Shown here in pieces: positions 16,984 through 26,540 of a stretch of 57,175 bases of DNA. The translations under genes were made by a program, and so were the position numbers. Below the pieces are notes generated by a model. It saw only the letters and a list, made by a program, of their open reading frames with translations. It was not told the origin of the DNA and made no database searches. The DNA lies in assembly GCA_964493635.1 (NCBI GenBank), contig CAZBOW010000011.1, positions 1-57,175 on the forward strand, in the 5' to 3' direction. The first letter of the stretch is position 1. Every line of letters starts with the position of its first letter. Origin of the DNA: OLB6 sp964493635 (GTDB taxonomy: Bacteria > Bacteroidota > Ignavibacteria > Kapaibacteriales > Kapaibacteriaceae).

Positions 16984-17927
16984 ACACCCATGGCATAGAA
17001 CTTCTCTCGGCGCGAGGCGACCAGCTCCGTAGGAGCCATTCGAGCCAGTGCTGACAGCTCCTGCGTCAGTGCCGCCTTCACCTCGGAGAACATCTGCTCC
17101 GGTGCACGGTGTGCACCTCCAACCGGCTCCGGTAGGATGCGGTCGACGATACCAACCTCGACCAGATCGGAGGCTGTTAAGCGAAGTGCTTCAGCTGCCT
17201 GCTCTTTGTACTCCCAGCTGCGCCACAAAATCGACGAACACGATTCCGGAGCAATCACGCTATACCAGCTGTTTTCCAACATCAGAATCCGGTTGCCAAC
17301 GCCGATGCCTAGAGCGCCGCCGGAAGCCCCCTCCCCGATAATCACCACCACGATGGGCACCCGCAGACGAGCCATCAGGACCAGATTGCGTGCGATTGCC
17401 TCGGCTTGGCCACGTTCCTCCGCCTCGATACCGGGGAATGCTCCCGGCGTATCCAAAAAGCAGATCACGGGCATGCCAAAGCGCTCTGCTGTGGACATCA
17501 GACGGTATGCCTTACGATACCCCTCGGGGTTCGGCATACCGAAGTTGCGATAGAGGTTCGACTTTGTATCGCGCCCTTTTTGGTGTCCGAGCACCATGAC
17601 CGACATACCATCCAACACAGCGGTACCACCAATGATGGCCGGGTCGTCACCGAAGGCACGATCACCGTGCCACTCGATAAACTCATCGAAACACTGAGTG
17701 ACGTAATCAAGGGTGTAGGGACGGTCCGGATGACGGGCAATCTGTACCCGCTGCCAGCGGGTAAGCTCCGAATAAATACGCGCACGGAGCTCCTCCACCT
17801 TCGCCTCCAACTCTTCGATTTGAGGTTGGATATCAAGGGTATCGGAAAGCCCCTTCATCTCGAGAATCTTGTTCTCGAGTTCCACAATTGGCTTTTCAAA
17901 GTCGAGGGTCACGCTATTTGATGCCAC
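16971..17927 (-). CDS. accA: Acetyl-CoA carboxylase carboxyltransferase subunit alpha
   Basis: 318 residues, normal for AccA. It has the N-terminal helical segment (LDFEKPIVELENKILEM), VQIARHPDRPYTLDY, the GHQKGRDTK segment and the crotonase-fold oxyanion region GEGASGGALGIGVGNR. With AccD it transfers the carboxyl from biotin to acetyl-CoA to give malonyl-CoA. No other acc gene is in the window. It is embedded at the distal end of the exopolysaccharide operon and overlaps the preceding glycosyltransferase by 14 nt, so transcription is probably shared. Confidence 0.96.
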   Translation of the reverse strand: MASNSVTLDFEKPIVELENKILEMKGLSDTLDIQPQIEELEAKVEELRARIYSELTRWQRVQIARHPDRPYTLDYVTQCFDEFIEWHGDRAFGDDPAIIGGTAVLDGMSVMVLGHQKGRDTKSNLYRNFGMPNPEGYRKAYRLMSTAERFGMPVICFLDTPGAFPGIEAEERGQAEAIARNLVLMARLRVPIVVVIIGEGASGGALGIGVGNRILMLENSWYSVIAPESCSSILWRSWEYKEQAAEALRLTASDLVEVGIVDRILPEPVGGAHRAPEQMFSEVKAALTQELSALARMAPTELVASRREKFYAMGVWTE

Positions 17928-19866
17928 GATGGCCTACCAGATACTTCAACATAATTTCGATGTCCAGTGCCACGGAATAGTGGGCCACGTAGTAATCGTT
18001 GATATGCTCAACAGCAGCACGTGAAACAATCATGCTACCCGAGCCTACCTCTACCAGACTCGTCATCCCCGGCTTGCCTGCCATCCGCCTGCGGCCATCG
18101 GGATAGAGTCCTACGACGCTCCGACTGCCACGCAGCACCTCCGTCCACCTCGTAAACAACGACCGCAGCTTCCGACGTCCCAAAAATACCGGTATCCCCA
18201 GAATCAGCAGCGTCGGGATTGCTACCACAAGATCGATGACTCGTTTGCTCCACCGGTTCCGGAATCGTAGCAATGGCGAGACCGGGACGGTTGGCTCAAC
18301 GCCGACGACATCCTGAACCAGACGGGCCATGATGACGTCATCATAGGCCTCGGCGAAATGGTAGCGCACGCGCTGCGAGGCAGCCCGCTTCATGACTCTG
18401 ACGATCGTGGAGGGATCGAACGCCGGATCGGCAATGATGACTTCCTCGGCGCCGGTATCAGCGATGATCGTCTCAAGGTAGTCGGTGGTACCGATCACCG
18501 GAACATCAGCAAAGTGGGTCTGCGCCAGTTTAGACGTAGCAACAGCTCCTGCAACCGTCGTTGTGCGGTACTCCGATGTTCGCAGGGCCTCGATGATGGA
18601 AGCTGCTGCCGGTGTAAGGCCAACAACGATCACCGACCGAAGCGTTGCCGCCCCTCCACGAGCATCCACCAGTGCAGCCACACCGCGAATCATCGCAATC
18701 AGGACAGCACTAACACCGATCGTCATCAGCACCACTCCGCGACTAAACGCGTACTCTTTGAAGAAGTACGTCAGCGACGACAACACGAAGAACGACACCA
18801 GAAGTCCAACGAGGCTACGACGGATCGTTGGGCGGTACTCGACGTATTCACCCACGGAGAACAACCCAAGGAGAGCCACCGTAGGCACAACAATGAGCAC
18901 CAGCGGATAGGCGTACTCCGGAAACCCAAACGGGCCCTCGAAGCGCACGGACGTCGCCAGCAGTAATGCGCCCAGCAGGGCCAGTCCGTCGAGAAGAATC
19001 ATGAGGATGTCCCGTTTACGTCGCAGGACTTTCTCGACCAGTGAACGAACCACAATACCGACGTTCAGCAGCAACAGAAAGGGTGCCGACCGGCCGTAGT
19101 GCTTCCTGGCGAAGATCTTCATGGCATCGTAGAACACATGGACATCGTCCATCGACGACCTTCGTGTACTCTCCCCTTTGAAGTGGACGATGCTTGTTGT
19201 GTGTACGTACCGAATTGATCGTCCCAATTTCTGAACACGATAGCAGAGGTCAAGGTCCTCGCCATACATGAAGAAGGCTGGGTCGAACCCTCCGACCTGC
19301 TCGATCAAGGACCGTGGTCCGATCATGAAGGCGCCAATCAAAGCATCGACGTCGTAGGTGGCCTCGATGGGCAGGTACGTCATGTTATACTGCGCAAACC
19401 AGCGCGACCGCGGGAACAGCGCCTGCAGACCAAAGAGTTTCGTAAAACTTGCCCATGGGCTGGGAAAGCCCCTACGACACGCCAATTGGAACGTGCCGTC
19501 CGGATTGTACACCGTACATCCGGCGAGACCAACCTCGGGATGGGCGTCCAGATAGGTGACCATCGTTCGCAGCGTGTCGGGCTGGATGATGGTGTCCGGA
19601 TTGAGGAAGAGCACATACCGACCCGTGCAGTGCGAAAGACCCAGGTTATTCCCCTTGCCAAAGCCGAGATTCTGACTGGAGGCCACCCAAATAACATCTG
19701 GAAACAGCGGTGGCAGATCCTCCATCGAGGCATCGGTGGACGCATTATCTACCACCACAATCTGAACGATGAGGCCATCCCGAGCCGCCTGCACCGATCG
19801 CAGACACTGCTGGAGGTAGTCCTTGACGTTGTAGTTCACAATCAGAACGCTCACGTCCGGGCTCAT
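17914..19866 (-). CDS. GT2 glycosyltransferase fused to membrane/Rossmann region and degenerate polyprenyl glycosylphosphotransferase domain
   Basis: 650 residues. Positions about 5-250 are a rhamnosyltransferase-like GT2 (VSVLIVNYNVKDY, VVDNASTDAS, FLNPDTIIQPD, FMYGEDLDLCYRVQ). Then come hydrophobic helices (about 285-400), a Rossmann-like domain (SVIVVGLTPAAASIIEAL) and a C-terminus resembling WbaP-type enzymes (RWSKRVIDLVVAIPTLLI, GKPGMTSLVEVGSG, DIEIMLKYLVG). The catalytic stretch of such enzymes (GPIFFRQERVG and LDEIPQLWNVL, both intact in the gene at 20607) is missing. The ATG at 19866 is preferred because AGGAGGT lies 11 nt upstream; a TTG at 19890 is the alternative. Confidence 0.8.
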   Translation of the reverse strand: MSPDVSVLIVNYNVKDYLQQCLRSVQAARDGLIVQIVVVDNASTDASMEDLPPLFPDVIWVASSQNLGFGKGNNLGLSHCTGRYVLFLNPDTIIQPDTLRTMVTYLDAHPEVGLAGCTVYNPDGTFQLACRRGFPSPWASFTKLFGLQALFPRSRWFAQYNMTYLPIEATYDVDALIGAFMIGPRSLIEQVGGFDPAFFMYGEDLDLCYRVQKLGRSIRYVHTTSIVHFKGESTRRSSMDDVHVFYDAMKIFARKHYGRSAPFLLLLNVGIVVRSLVEKVLRRKRDILMILLDGLALLGALLLATSVRFEGPFGFPEYAYPLVLIVVPTVALLGLFSVGEYVEYRPTIRRSLVGLLVSFFVLSSLTYFFKEYAFSRGVVLMTIGVSAVLIAMIRGVAALVDARGGAATLRSVIVVGLTPAAASIIEALRTSEYRTTTVAGAVATSKLAQTHFADVPVIGTTDYLETIIADTGAEEVIIADPAFDPSTIVRVMKRAASQRVRYHFAEAYDDVIMARLVQDVVGVEPTVPVSPLLRFRNRWSKRVIDLVVAIPTLLILGIPVFLGRRKLRSLFTRWTEVLRGSRSVVGLYPDGRRRMAGKPGMTSLVEVGSGSMIVSRAAVEHINDYYVAHYSVALDIEIMLKYLVGHRGIK

Positions 19867-19890
19867 ATGGGGGGCTACCTCCTGCACCAA

Positions 19891-20610
19891 CTACTTCCTG
19901 CCCAAGGTAACGAGCGTTGCCAGCTTCAACTTCCACACAAGGAAGGCCGCCTCGTAGACGATATTCTTGCTCATCTTGGACACACCGCTGACGCGGTCGG
20001 TAAAAATGATAGGGAGTTCCGTGATGCGTGCGCCGCGGCGCCACGCACGGTAGTTCATCTCAATTTGAAAGGCATAGCCGTTGGACTTGATTCGCGATAG
20101 ATCAATCCCGCGGAGCACATCAATGCGGAAACACTTAAAACCACCGGTAGCATCTGCGATCGGCATGCCGGTGATCACACGCGTATAGAGGTTGGCAAAC
20201 CAGCTCAAGAGCAATCGACTCATTGGCCAGTTGATCACGTTAACACCAGAGATATAGCGCGAGCCAATCACCACGTCGCAGTTCTCGATGGCCGCAAACA
20301 TGCGCGGCAGATCATTGGGGTCGTGGGAAAAGTCAGCATCCATTTGGAGGACCACATCGTAGTCCTGCTCGATGGCAAAGGCGAATCCTCGGCAGTACGC
20401 GGTTCCGAGGCCAAGTTTCCCCTCGCGTTCAATGAGATGCAACCGCTGGTCGGTGGCCTGTCGGTGGCGCACAAGTGCGGCCGTGCCATCCGGAGATCCG
20501 TCATCGATAATCAGGATGTGAAGATCGGGCGATACGGCATGAACAGCATCGATCATGCGCAGGATGTTCTCCCGTTCATTGTAGGTTGGAATGCAAAGAA
20601 GGCTTTTCAC
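19891..20610 (-). CDS. Polyprenol-phosphate mannosyltransferase-like GT2 (DPM1 type)
   Basis: 239 residues. LLCIPTYNERENI, LIIDDGSPDGT, LQMDADFSHDPNDL (catalytic DAD and DFSHDP motif) and ATGGFKCFR are characteristic of Dpm1/Ppm1. Family members transfer mannose or glucose from a nucleotide sugar to polyprenyl phosphate on the cytosolic face of the inner membrane. Here the C-terminal anchor seen in some homologues is absent. Its start overlaps the stop of the glycosylphosphotransferase gene by 4 nt, fitting a lipid-linked glycan pathway. Confidence 0.9.
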   Translation of the reverse strand: MKSLLCIPTYNERENILRMIDAVHAVSPDLHILIIDDGSPDGTAALVRHRQATDQRLHLIEREGKLGLGTAYCRGFAFAIEQDYDVVLQMDADFSHDPNDLPRMFAAIENCDVVIGSRYISGVNVINWPMSRLLLSWFANLYTRVITGMPIADATGGFKCFRIDVLRGIDLSRIKSNGYAFQIEMNYRAWRRGARITELPIIFTDRVSGVSKMSKNIVYEAAFLVWKLKLATLVTLGRK

Positions 20611-22040
20611 GCGCGTCCATGCCCCTGGAACATGACAAAAACTGTTCGTACGAGGATTTCAAGATCCAACTTGAAGCTCATGTTTTCGATGTAGAAGAAG
20701 TCGTAACGCAAGCGACTCTCGATCTCTTCCTTACTCTCGGGATTCGAGCGTGCCATCACCTGCCACCACCCGGTAACGCCAGGGCGCACACTATGCCGAC
20801 GACCATAGTATGGTAGCATGGCCGTGAACTTCTCGACGTACAGGGGCTGCTCCGGACGTGGACCCACCAGCGACATATCACCACGCAGGACATTCCATAG
20901 TTGCGGGATTTCGTCCAGGTGTGACTTCCGCAGGAACTTTCCGACGGGCGTCACCCGTGGATCGCCGTCCCGGACCCACGAGCGATCGTGTTCCATGTGC
21001 GTGTACATCGAGCGAAACTTGGCCATGACAAACACACTGCCGTCGCGCCCCACGCGTTCCTGGCGAAAGAAGATCGGACCGTGCGATGACATCTTCACAA
21101 CAAGAGCCGTCAGCAACCACACCGGTAGTCCGATCAGGAGAATCGCCAGACTTACCACCACATCCAACGTTCGTTTGGCAACGGCTTCCCACGGCTGCAT
21201 GAGCTCCGGGTAGACATCGATCAAGGGTGCACCATAGAGCTGGTACACACGGACCTGGCCCGAGACGATTTCATACATATCCGGGACAATCTTCACCCGT
21301 CGACCGTCCTGTGCACACCGACTTACCAGAGCCAGAAGCTCGGTGTGATTGGAATGTTCCACCGAGATGAGAACATCTTTAGGACGATGGACTTCAAGGG
21401 CGTCCGTTACCGATTCGATCGAACCCATGATATCGCTCTCAACCGAGATCACGCCCACCACGTGATAGCCCAGGGCCGGCATACGCCGAACCTCGGCCAA
21501 CAGATCGACGACCCGTTCAGGAGAGCCAACGATCACACACGGGATACGTACCCATCCGGACTCCCGCAACCAACGCTGAATAGCGCGGGCAAACAATCGA
21601 CCACTACCAACCAGTACCGTGATGAGGATCCAGTACAGCGCGAACACGGCACGAGGATTCTCCTGATAGGCCTCGTTGCTGGACATGTAGATCAGCAGGA
21701 AGAACACGGCCGACCCGACAAACGTTTGCCGCACCACACGGAAAAATTCCTCGAATGGCGAGCGGACATACATATCGCGATACAGGCCACCGAGCCAGAA
21801 CCAGACATACCAATAACAGGTGACCACGGCCGTGACCATCATGTGCTCGGAGATGCTGAACGTCCGTACTTCACCGAGGAGAACCACGCGTAACCATTGA
21901 TACAATGCAAAGCCCCCTACCACGGCAATCGTATCGGCTGCCAGCTGCAGCATGCGTGGTTTTGCCAACCGAGAGAGGCCACCAGATGGTTGGGGTGATG
22001 GTTGGGGTGATCGTTGATGGAGTGCTTCGTCTTGGCTCAT
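20607..22040 (-). CDS. Undecaprenyl-phosphate sugar-1-phosphate transferase (WbaP/EPS glycosylphosphotransferase)
   Basis: 477 residues. Four hydrophobic helices and a Rossmann-like central domain precede the bacterial sugar-transferase domain (KRTLDVVVSLAILLIGLPVW, GPIFFRQERVG, MAKFRSMYTH, LDEIPQLWNVLRGDMSLVGP, RPGVTGWWQV). It starts glycan assembly by placing a sugar phosphate on undecaprenyl phosphate. The start ATG 22040 overlaps the flippase stop by 4 nt; the longer upstream frame is discarded. The N-terminus contains an RSPQPSPQPSGG tandem encoded by a 12-bp array. Catalytic motifs are intact, unlike those in the fusion protein at 17914. Confidence 0.93.
   Translation of the reverse strand: MSQDEALHQRSPQPSPQPSGGLSRLAKPRMLQLAADTIAVVGGFALYQWLRVVLLGEVRTFSISEHMMVTAVVTCYWYVWFWLGGLYRDMYVRSPFEEFFRVVRQTFVGSAVFFLLIYMSSNEAYQENPRAVFALYWILITVLVGSGRLFARAIQRWLRESGWVRIPCVIVGSPERVVDLLAEVRRMPALGYHVVGVISVESDIMGSIESVTDALEVHRPKDVLISVEHSNHTELLALVSRCAQDGRRVKIVPDMYEIVSGQVRVYQLYGAPLIDVYPELMQPWEAVAKRTLDVVVSLAILLIGLPVWLLTALVVKMSSHGPIFFRQERVGRDGSVFVMAKFRSMYTHMEHDRSWVRDGDPRVTPVGKFLRKSHLDEIPQLWNVLRGDMSLVGPRPEQPLYVEKFTAMLPYYGRRHSVRPGVTGWWQVMARSNPESKEEIESRLRYDFFYIENMSFKLDLEILVRTVFVMFQGHGRA
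21987..22010. repeat. 12-bp tandem array, unit TGGTTGGGGTGA (SPQP in glycosylphosphotransferase N-terminus)
   Basis: Two perfect adjacent units, flanked by degenerate units on both sides. On the minus strand they encode SPQPSPQP in a non-conserved N-terminal leader. Confidence 0.85.
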
Positions 22041-23518
22041 GCGGATAGGGATGCCGTTCGTGAACGAAGAAGTGCATACACCGTCCGTACGTCGTCCCAC
22101 GTAAGCAAGCGCGTACCGAAGACCAGAACGAGTGAGGCGCATCCAGCTAGGAGCGAGGCCCAGATGCTCGTGAGGTACAGGAAACTACCAACGGCGATCA
22201 TTGCCGATCCGATGGCGACAATCAGAAGAGCACCAATTGTGCGAGCATGTAGTCGCGACGGGAACACCGAGCGCAATAATGCCACGGCCAGCGCCGCACC
22301 GGTGATCGTTACCGCCATCCGAGCCATAATGGCACCAAAGGCGGCCTGCTGTTGGGTTTCAAACAGCGGAATCAACACCGCTCCAGCCAGCACGCTTCCG
22401 GCTGCCAGGAGCACAGCGATTGGAAGGTTTCGGCGTTGACGTCCAAGGGCTACCTGAACCTCTTGAATGTACACCAGCAAAAAGATGGGCAAGGGCATCC
22501 AAAGGAACAGCACGTACTCGGCCACGTTGTCGGCGTAGCGGTTCTTACTAATCAGCATGATGATCAGCGGTGCCAGTGCTGTCAGCACCGACGATACAAT
22601 CGCCGCCGAGGCCGTCAGTACGCGCAGTCCGGCAATGGCAAACGACTCACACCGTGCCAGGTCGGATGTTGCATAGCGGGCAATCACCGGCACCATCACC
22701 ATCGATGCGGCAAGCGGAATGGTTCCCGTAAGGGGCGAAAGTGTGACGTAGGCTGCACCATAAATCCCCACTTGAACTTCGGTACTAAACCACGTCAGCA
22801 GAACAACATCAATTTTGTCGTGGAGATTAAGGAGTCCAAACGCAACGAACACCGGCATGGCCTCTCGCAGAATCGTCCGCATCTCCCGCACGTCCATCGA
22901 CGACCAGCCGATGGAACGACCTCGGTCGATCACGACCATCAACACAAACCCGGGGATGCTGGCAGCCAGATACGATGCCATGATCACGGTTGGTGTCAAA
23001 TCCGACTGTTGCCACCAGATCAATGCGGCAAAGAAGATGGCATCCATCACCGAGGCAATGGTTGGAGCTCCGAAGGAGAGGCGTGAGCGTGCTGAGAGTT
23101 CGTAGTTGTAGCGCAACAACCCCGTCCGTGCCGTGATGAGCAGATACGTCGCCCAAATCACGACGTGGAGAGGGTCGACATGAGCTACAAGACTGTATCC
23201 CAACACCAAAACGAACGATGCCAGCCAGAGTAGAAGTCGCAGCCCGGCGGCTGAGGACAGGACCGCGCGCGATCGATGCGGTTGGTCGATGGCACGGCGC
23301 ATCACGACGGAATTCATACCAAAGTCCACAAAGGCCATTATGAGAAGGTCCACGATACGACGCTCTGACATCAGCACACCGTTCTGCTCCTTCGTCAGCT
23401 CGGAAAGAATCAGGCGCTGAGCCAGAAAGAAGAGCACCATCGAGATGCCCTGGGAAGCCAGCAGCGAGACCCCTCCAGAGAGCACCTTCCGGGCGGTTGT
23501 ATGCGTTGACTCGTTCAT
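22037..23518 (-). CDS. Polysaccharide flippase (Wzx/MOP superfamily)
   Basis: 493 residues with 12-14 hydrophobic helices throughout (LLASQGISMVLFFLAQRLIL, LLIMAFVDFGMNSVVMRR, and so on), typical of Wzx-like flippases that move undecaprenyl-linked repeat units across the inner membrane. The ATG at 23518 sits 4 nt after the upstream GT2 stop codon; the longer frame would overlap that gene. Position between a glycosyltransferase and the initiating transferase supports the role. No Wzy polymerase is recognisable in the cluster. Confidence 0.85.
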   Translation of the reverse strand: MNESTHTTARKVLSGGVSLLASQGISMVLFFLAQRLILSELTKEQNGVLMSERRIVDLLIMAFVDFGMNSVVMRRAIDQPHRSRAVLSSAAGLRLLLWLASFVLVLGYSLVAHVDPLHVVIWATYLLITARTGLLRYNYELSARSRLSFGAPTIASVMDAIFFAALIWWQQSDLTPTVIMASYLAASIPGFVLMVVIDRGRSIGWSSMDVREMRTILREAMPVFVAFGLLNLHDKIDVVLLTWFSTEVQVGIYGAAYVTLSPLTGTIPLAASMVMVPVIARYATSDLARCESFAIAGLRVLTASAAIVSSVLTALAPLIIMLISKNRYADNVAEYVLFLWMPLPIFLLVYIQEVQVALGRQRRNLPIAVLLAAGSVLAGAVLIPLFETQQQAAFGAIMARMAVTITGAALAVALLRSVFPSRLHARTIGALLIVAIGSAMIAVGSFLYLTSIWASLLAGCASLVLVFGTRLLTWDDVRTVYALLRSRTASLSA

Positions 23519-23522
23519 CAAC

Positions 23523-24743
23523 CTACCCCTCCGGTGTCCAACGATCCATGGATGTGCGGCGAACAACTCGCCACCACGCTACGGCAAACGCCCAGTTCAT
23601 CGCAACAAAGTAGGTCGCTTGAGAGATCACCGGCAGATGCTGTCCCTGTCGGGCCATCGCATAGCCCAACAGTGCCACCGCGTACAAGACGGCCTGCCCG
23701 TAAAACACAGCGGCAAACACGAGTGGATCCGACAGCAGAAATGGCAGAGCGATCACCAGCATCATCAGGAACACCGGACTGAGCCAGCGAACAACCTTGT
23801 GTCCCCACAGAAAGTAGGAAAACCATCCAGCACGAGGAAGCAGAAGACGTCGGTACTGCCACACCGTGGACATTCCTGCAGCTGCCGTGCGAATCGTGCG
23901 GCGGACTTCCCCACCGAGACTCGTGCTCCGCAATTCCATCGTTGCAGCGTCGTAGGCATACGCCACGCGGTGGCCACTAGCAACGGTTCGCAGCACATTG
24001 ACCCAATCGTCGGCCACGCGGCTATCGCGAACCGGCTCTGCATAGACGGTGCGTAGCGCAAACAATGCGCCATAGGAGGCAATCGTCGAGTCGATCTGTC
24101 CCTCCATGGAATGGACAACCTCCTCCAGCTTTCGGTACGAGACCTCGCTGGCAACGGCATCCAACCGGGCCGAGACAGGAATGGTATCGGTGGCGTTTAC
24201 ATCATACCGGCTCCTGCCAATGCTCGCACCCACGTCTGGGTTCGCCAGCGGTGCGACAATGGCTCGAAGGCTATCAGGAAACCACTGCGCATCGGCATCC
24301 GTGTAGACCACAATGGGGGCAGTGACCATCTCCGTCAATGCTGCGATCACGGCATTCTTGCCCGACCGTGGCAGGACCAGCACCTCGCAGACCACATCGG
24401 AATGGTGTGCTGCCCACGATCGAATGAGCTCGGCAGTCCGATCGGTGCTGCCGTCGTCGCCCAGGAGGACACGCATCTTCTCTGGCGGGTAGTCACTGGC
24501 AGCGATCGACGTCAAACAGCGCTCGATCACGGCCTCCTCGTTGTAGGCCGACAGCAAAATGTCGACGCGAGGGAGCTCCTCCCACGTCTGGACGGTCGAT
24601 GATCCATATTCCGATGGAGTGCGCCGCAGAGCACGCAGTGCCACAAGGATGCGAAGCGTCACCGGATAGACCACGTGTGGGAAGACAATTCCCACCACGG
24701 CAATGGCCAGAATGATGAAGCCGATGGTACGGGGCTCCAGCAT
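23523..24743 (-). CDS. Membrane-anchored family 2 glycosyltransferase
   Basis: 406 residues. It has an N-terminal membrane helix (IGFIILAIAVVGIVFPHVV), a GT2 catalytic domain (PRVDILLSAYNEE, VLLGDDGSTDRT, VVYTDADAQWFPD with the metal-binding DAD, and DDWVN as probable catalytic-base region) and two or three C-terminal helices. The topology resembles processive or EPS-type cytosolic GT-A enzymes. Donor and acceptor are unknown. It is tightly spaced with neighbours (4 nt to the flippase, 5 nt from the SLBB gene). Confidence 0.88.
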   Translation of the reverse strand: MLEPRTIGFIILAIAVVGIVFPHVVYPVTLRILVALRALRRTPSEYGSSTVQTWEELPRVDILLSAYNEEAVIERCLTSIAASDYPPEKMRVLLGDDGSTDRTAELIRSWAAHHSDVVCEVLVLPRSGKNAVIAALTEMVTAPIVVYTDADAQWFPDSLRAIVAPLANPDVGASIGRSRYDVNATDTIPVSARLDAVASEVSYRKLEEVVHSMEGQIDSTIASYGALFALRTVYAEPVRDSRVADDWVNVLRTVASGHRVAYAYDAATMELRSTSLGGEVRRTIRTAAAGMSTVWQYRRLLLPRAGWFSYFLWGHKVVRWLSPVFLMMLVIALPFLLSDPLVFAAVFYGQAVLYAVALLGYAMARQGQHLPVISQATYFVAMNWAFAVAWWRVVRRTSMDRWTPEG

Positions 24744-24748
24744 TCCTG

Positions 24749-26494
24749 TTAGCGGAAGATCGTGACGAAGGTGGTGGCCAACAGCGCGATAGCCGAGGCA
24801 ATCGCCGCCACCGCGGCGTACGTTTGAATCTCTACCGAGGCAGGGATATCGGGCGGACGTGGCACGTAGATCTCATCACCGGGCTCAACGACGGCATCGC
24901 GATCCTCGACCCATACATTGGAACGTCCCTTGATCACCCGTGCACGCGATCGCTCGGCACCTGTTCCGTATCCTCCGGCGCGATCGACGTACCAGGCCAG
25001 CGTTTTTCCGGGGACGAACGTGACAAATCCTGGACGATTCACCTGTCCGTACACGTAGACACGGGACGGCGTATCCTCGATGACGATGATGTCGCCGTGT
25101 TGGAGCGTAATGTTATCGGATCCGGCCGTGTCGCGAAGCGCGGATTCGACGTTACAGGACACGAAGGGCAGACGGTACATCTGATCCATGCGGTAGCGCA
25201 GTGTGTCTTCGAGCGTCAGGTCGGAGTACATGAACCGTCGGTTGCCTCGATCCTCCAATTCCCGCTCGGACGGCACGGTCGATTCCGGCCGCACAACGTA
25301 GCTCAACGAGAGCGACGCATTCGCATCAGGCCCACCGGCCATCCGCACGGCTTCGGCCAGACGCGTCACTCCCGGCTCGATCACCACCGTGCCAGGTCGA
25401 CTCACCTCGCCATACACCTCCACGACGCCCTGGCGCATCGGCTCGCCAGCATAGGCCTTGCGTTCAACAATGATGCTGGCCCCGGGCTCCAAGAGGACGT
25501 CCGGTCCCTGCATCGACAACGCCGAGTCCACCAGCAGCACCTGGGCACCCCCACCGCTGGACTGGACCAAAAGAACGCGATCAAGATCGGCATCTTGCAG
25601 TGCTCCACCGGCTACTGCCAACAGTAACGAGGCGCGGTCGCCGGACTTGTAGGCCAGTGTTGTTGGACTTACGACAGCTCCCGTCACTGAAATCGTGGGC
25701 ACTTCTTCGCTGTCGAAGGGCACCGTCACGACGTCCCCTTCCCGCAGGTGCGGGTCAAATCGGGCACCGTTCGGCATCGACGACAACGCAAGATCAACTA
25801 GGGAGACCCCCTGCCGATGACGCACGACAATGTTCCGCATGGCATAGGGCGTAAGGTCGGGCCGGACGGCGCGCGCCAACTCATTGGTCGCGGCCTGAAA
25901 GGCTGTGGACGCTCCCATTCGACGAAGCTCGTCGCTGGGCGAGCCGTCCCGACGCAACAGCCATGGTTGCCGTGTTACGGCCAACAGCGTGGACACGCGC
26001 ATGGAAGCGGGAACGGCATAGGTGCCGGGGAATGCCACGTTACCCTTTAGGGTAACGTACACCAGTCGGGCCTTACGGAGCGTAACGTAGACCTCCAAGC
26101 CAGGCGCCTGGCGCTGAACACGCTGGACAATGGCAGCCCGGACGTCATCTAAGGTGAGCCCACTGACGTCGAGCAAACCATAGCGCTCCAGCAGGATGGT
26201 GTTTTCCGGCGTTACCATCACCATCTTCTCGGAAAAATCCAGTCCCGTGGTCTGATAGGACAGTACGTCTCCTGGACCCACGCGGTAGACCGACGGATCG
26301 ACGGCATCATCGGTAGGGATGGGGTCCGCCGATAACAGCGCGCCAAGTGTTGTGTTCTGGCGCAGCATTGAGGCACGGTCCAGATCAAGGACGGATCCTG
26401 TCGACTGACCCCACGTGTTTAGCACGCCGGCAACAAGCACACCAACCACAAGAACGAGACATCGCATGGCACGCAGCTCACAGCGAGAGTACAT
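24749..26494 (-). CDS. SLBB-domain polysaccharide export protein (Wza/OPX-like)
   Basis: 581 residues. Sec signal peptide (RCLVLVVGVLVAGVLNTWGQ) without a lipobox cysteine, a Poly_export domain (YRVGPGDVLSYQTTG, VTPENTILLERYGLLDVSGL), then several SLBB repeats (KGNVAFPGTYAV, VTGAVVSPTTLAY, VYGEVSRPGTVVIEPG, VYGQVNRPGFVTFVPG). It ends in a hydrophobic helix (AAVAAIASAIALLATTFVTIF). It should form the outer-membrane export channel. The ATG at 26494 is preferred because AGGA lies 5 nt upstream; ATG 26467 is an alternative. A promoter box lies about 40 nt upstream, within the wecB stop codon. Confidence 0.88.
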   Translation of the reverse strand: MYSRCELRAMRCLVLVVGVLVAGVLNTWGQSTGSVLDLDRASMLRQNTTLGALLSADPIPTDDAVDPSVYRVGPGDVLSYQTTGLDFSEKMVMVTPENTILLERYGLLDVSGLTLDDVRAAIVQRVQRQAPGLEVYVTLRKARLVYVTLKGNVAFPGTYAVPASMRVSTLLAVTRQPWLLRRDGSPSDELRRMGASTAFQAATNELARAVRPDLTPYAMRNIVVRHRQGVSLVDLALSSMPNGARFDPHLREGDVVTVPFDSEEVPTISVTGAVVSPTTLAYKSGDRASLLLAVAGGALQDADLDRVLLVQSSGGGAQVLLVDSALSMQGPDVLLEPGASIIVERKAYAGEPMRQGVVEVYGEVSRPGTVVIEPGVTRLAEAVRMAGGPDANASLSLSYVVRPESTVPSERELEDRGNRRFMYSDLTLEDTLRYRMDQMYRLPFVSCNVESALRDTAGSDNITLQHGDIIVIEDTPSRVYVYGQVNRPGFVTFVPGKTLAWYVDRAGGYGTGAERSRARVIKGRSNVWVEDRDAVVEPGDEIYVPRPPDIPASVEIQTYAAVAAIASAIALLATTFVTIFR

Positions 26495-26532
26495 GAGTAT
26501 CCTATGGTAAACGAAAACAGCGTCCGACGCTG

Positions 26533-26540
26533 CAAAACTA
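26533..26540 (-). promoter_or_regulatory. TAGTTTTG promoter box upstream of the SLBB gene
   Basis: A perfect TAnnTTTG in the context CGTAGTTTTGC on the minus strand. Its TAG is also the wecB stop codon. A 6-bp hairpin (CAGCGT-CCG-ACGCTG, 26518-26532) immediately follows, in the predicted 5' leader. Suggests a second promoter inside the polysaccharide operon. Confidence 0.5.
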
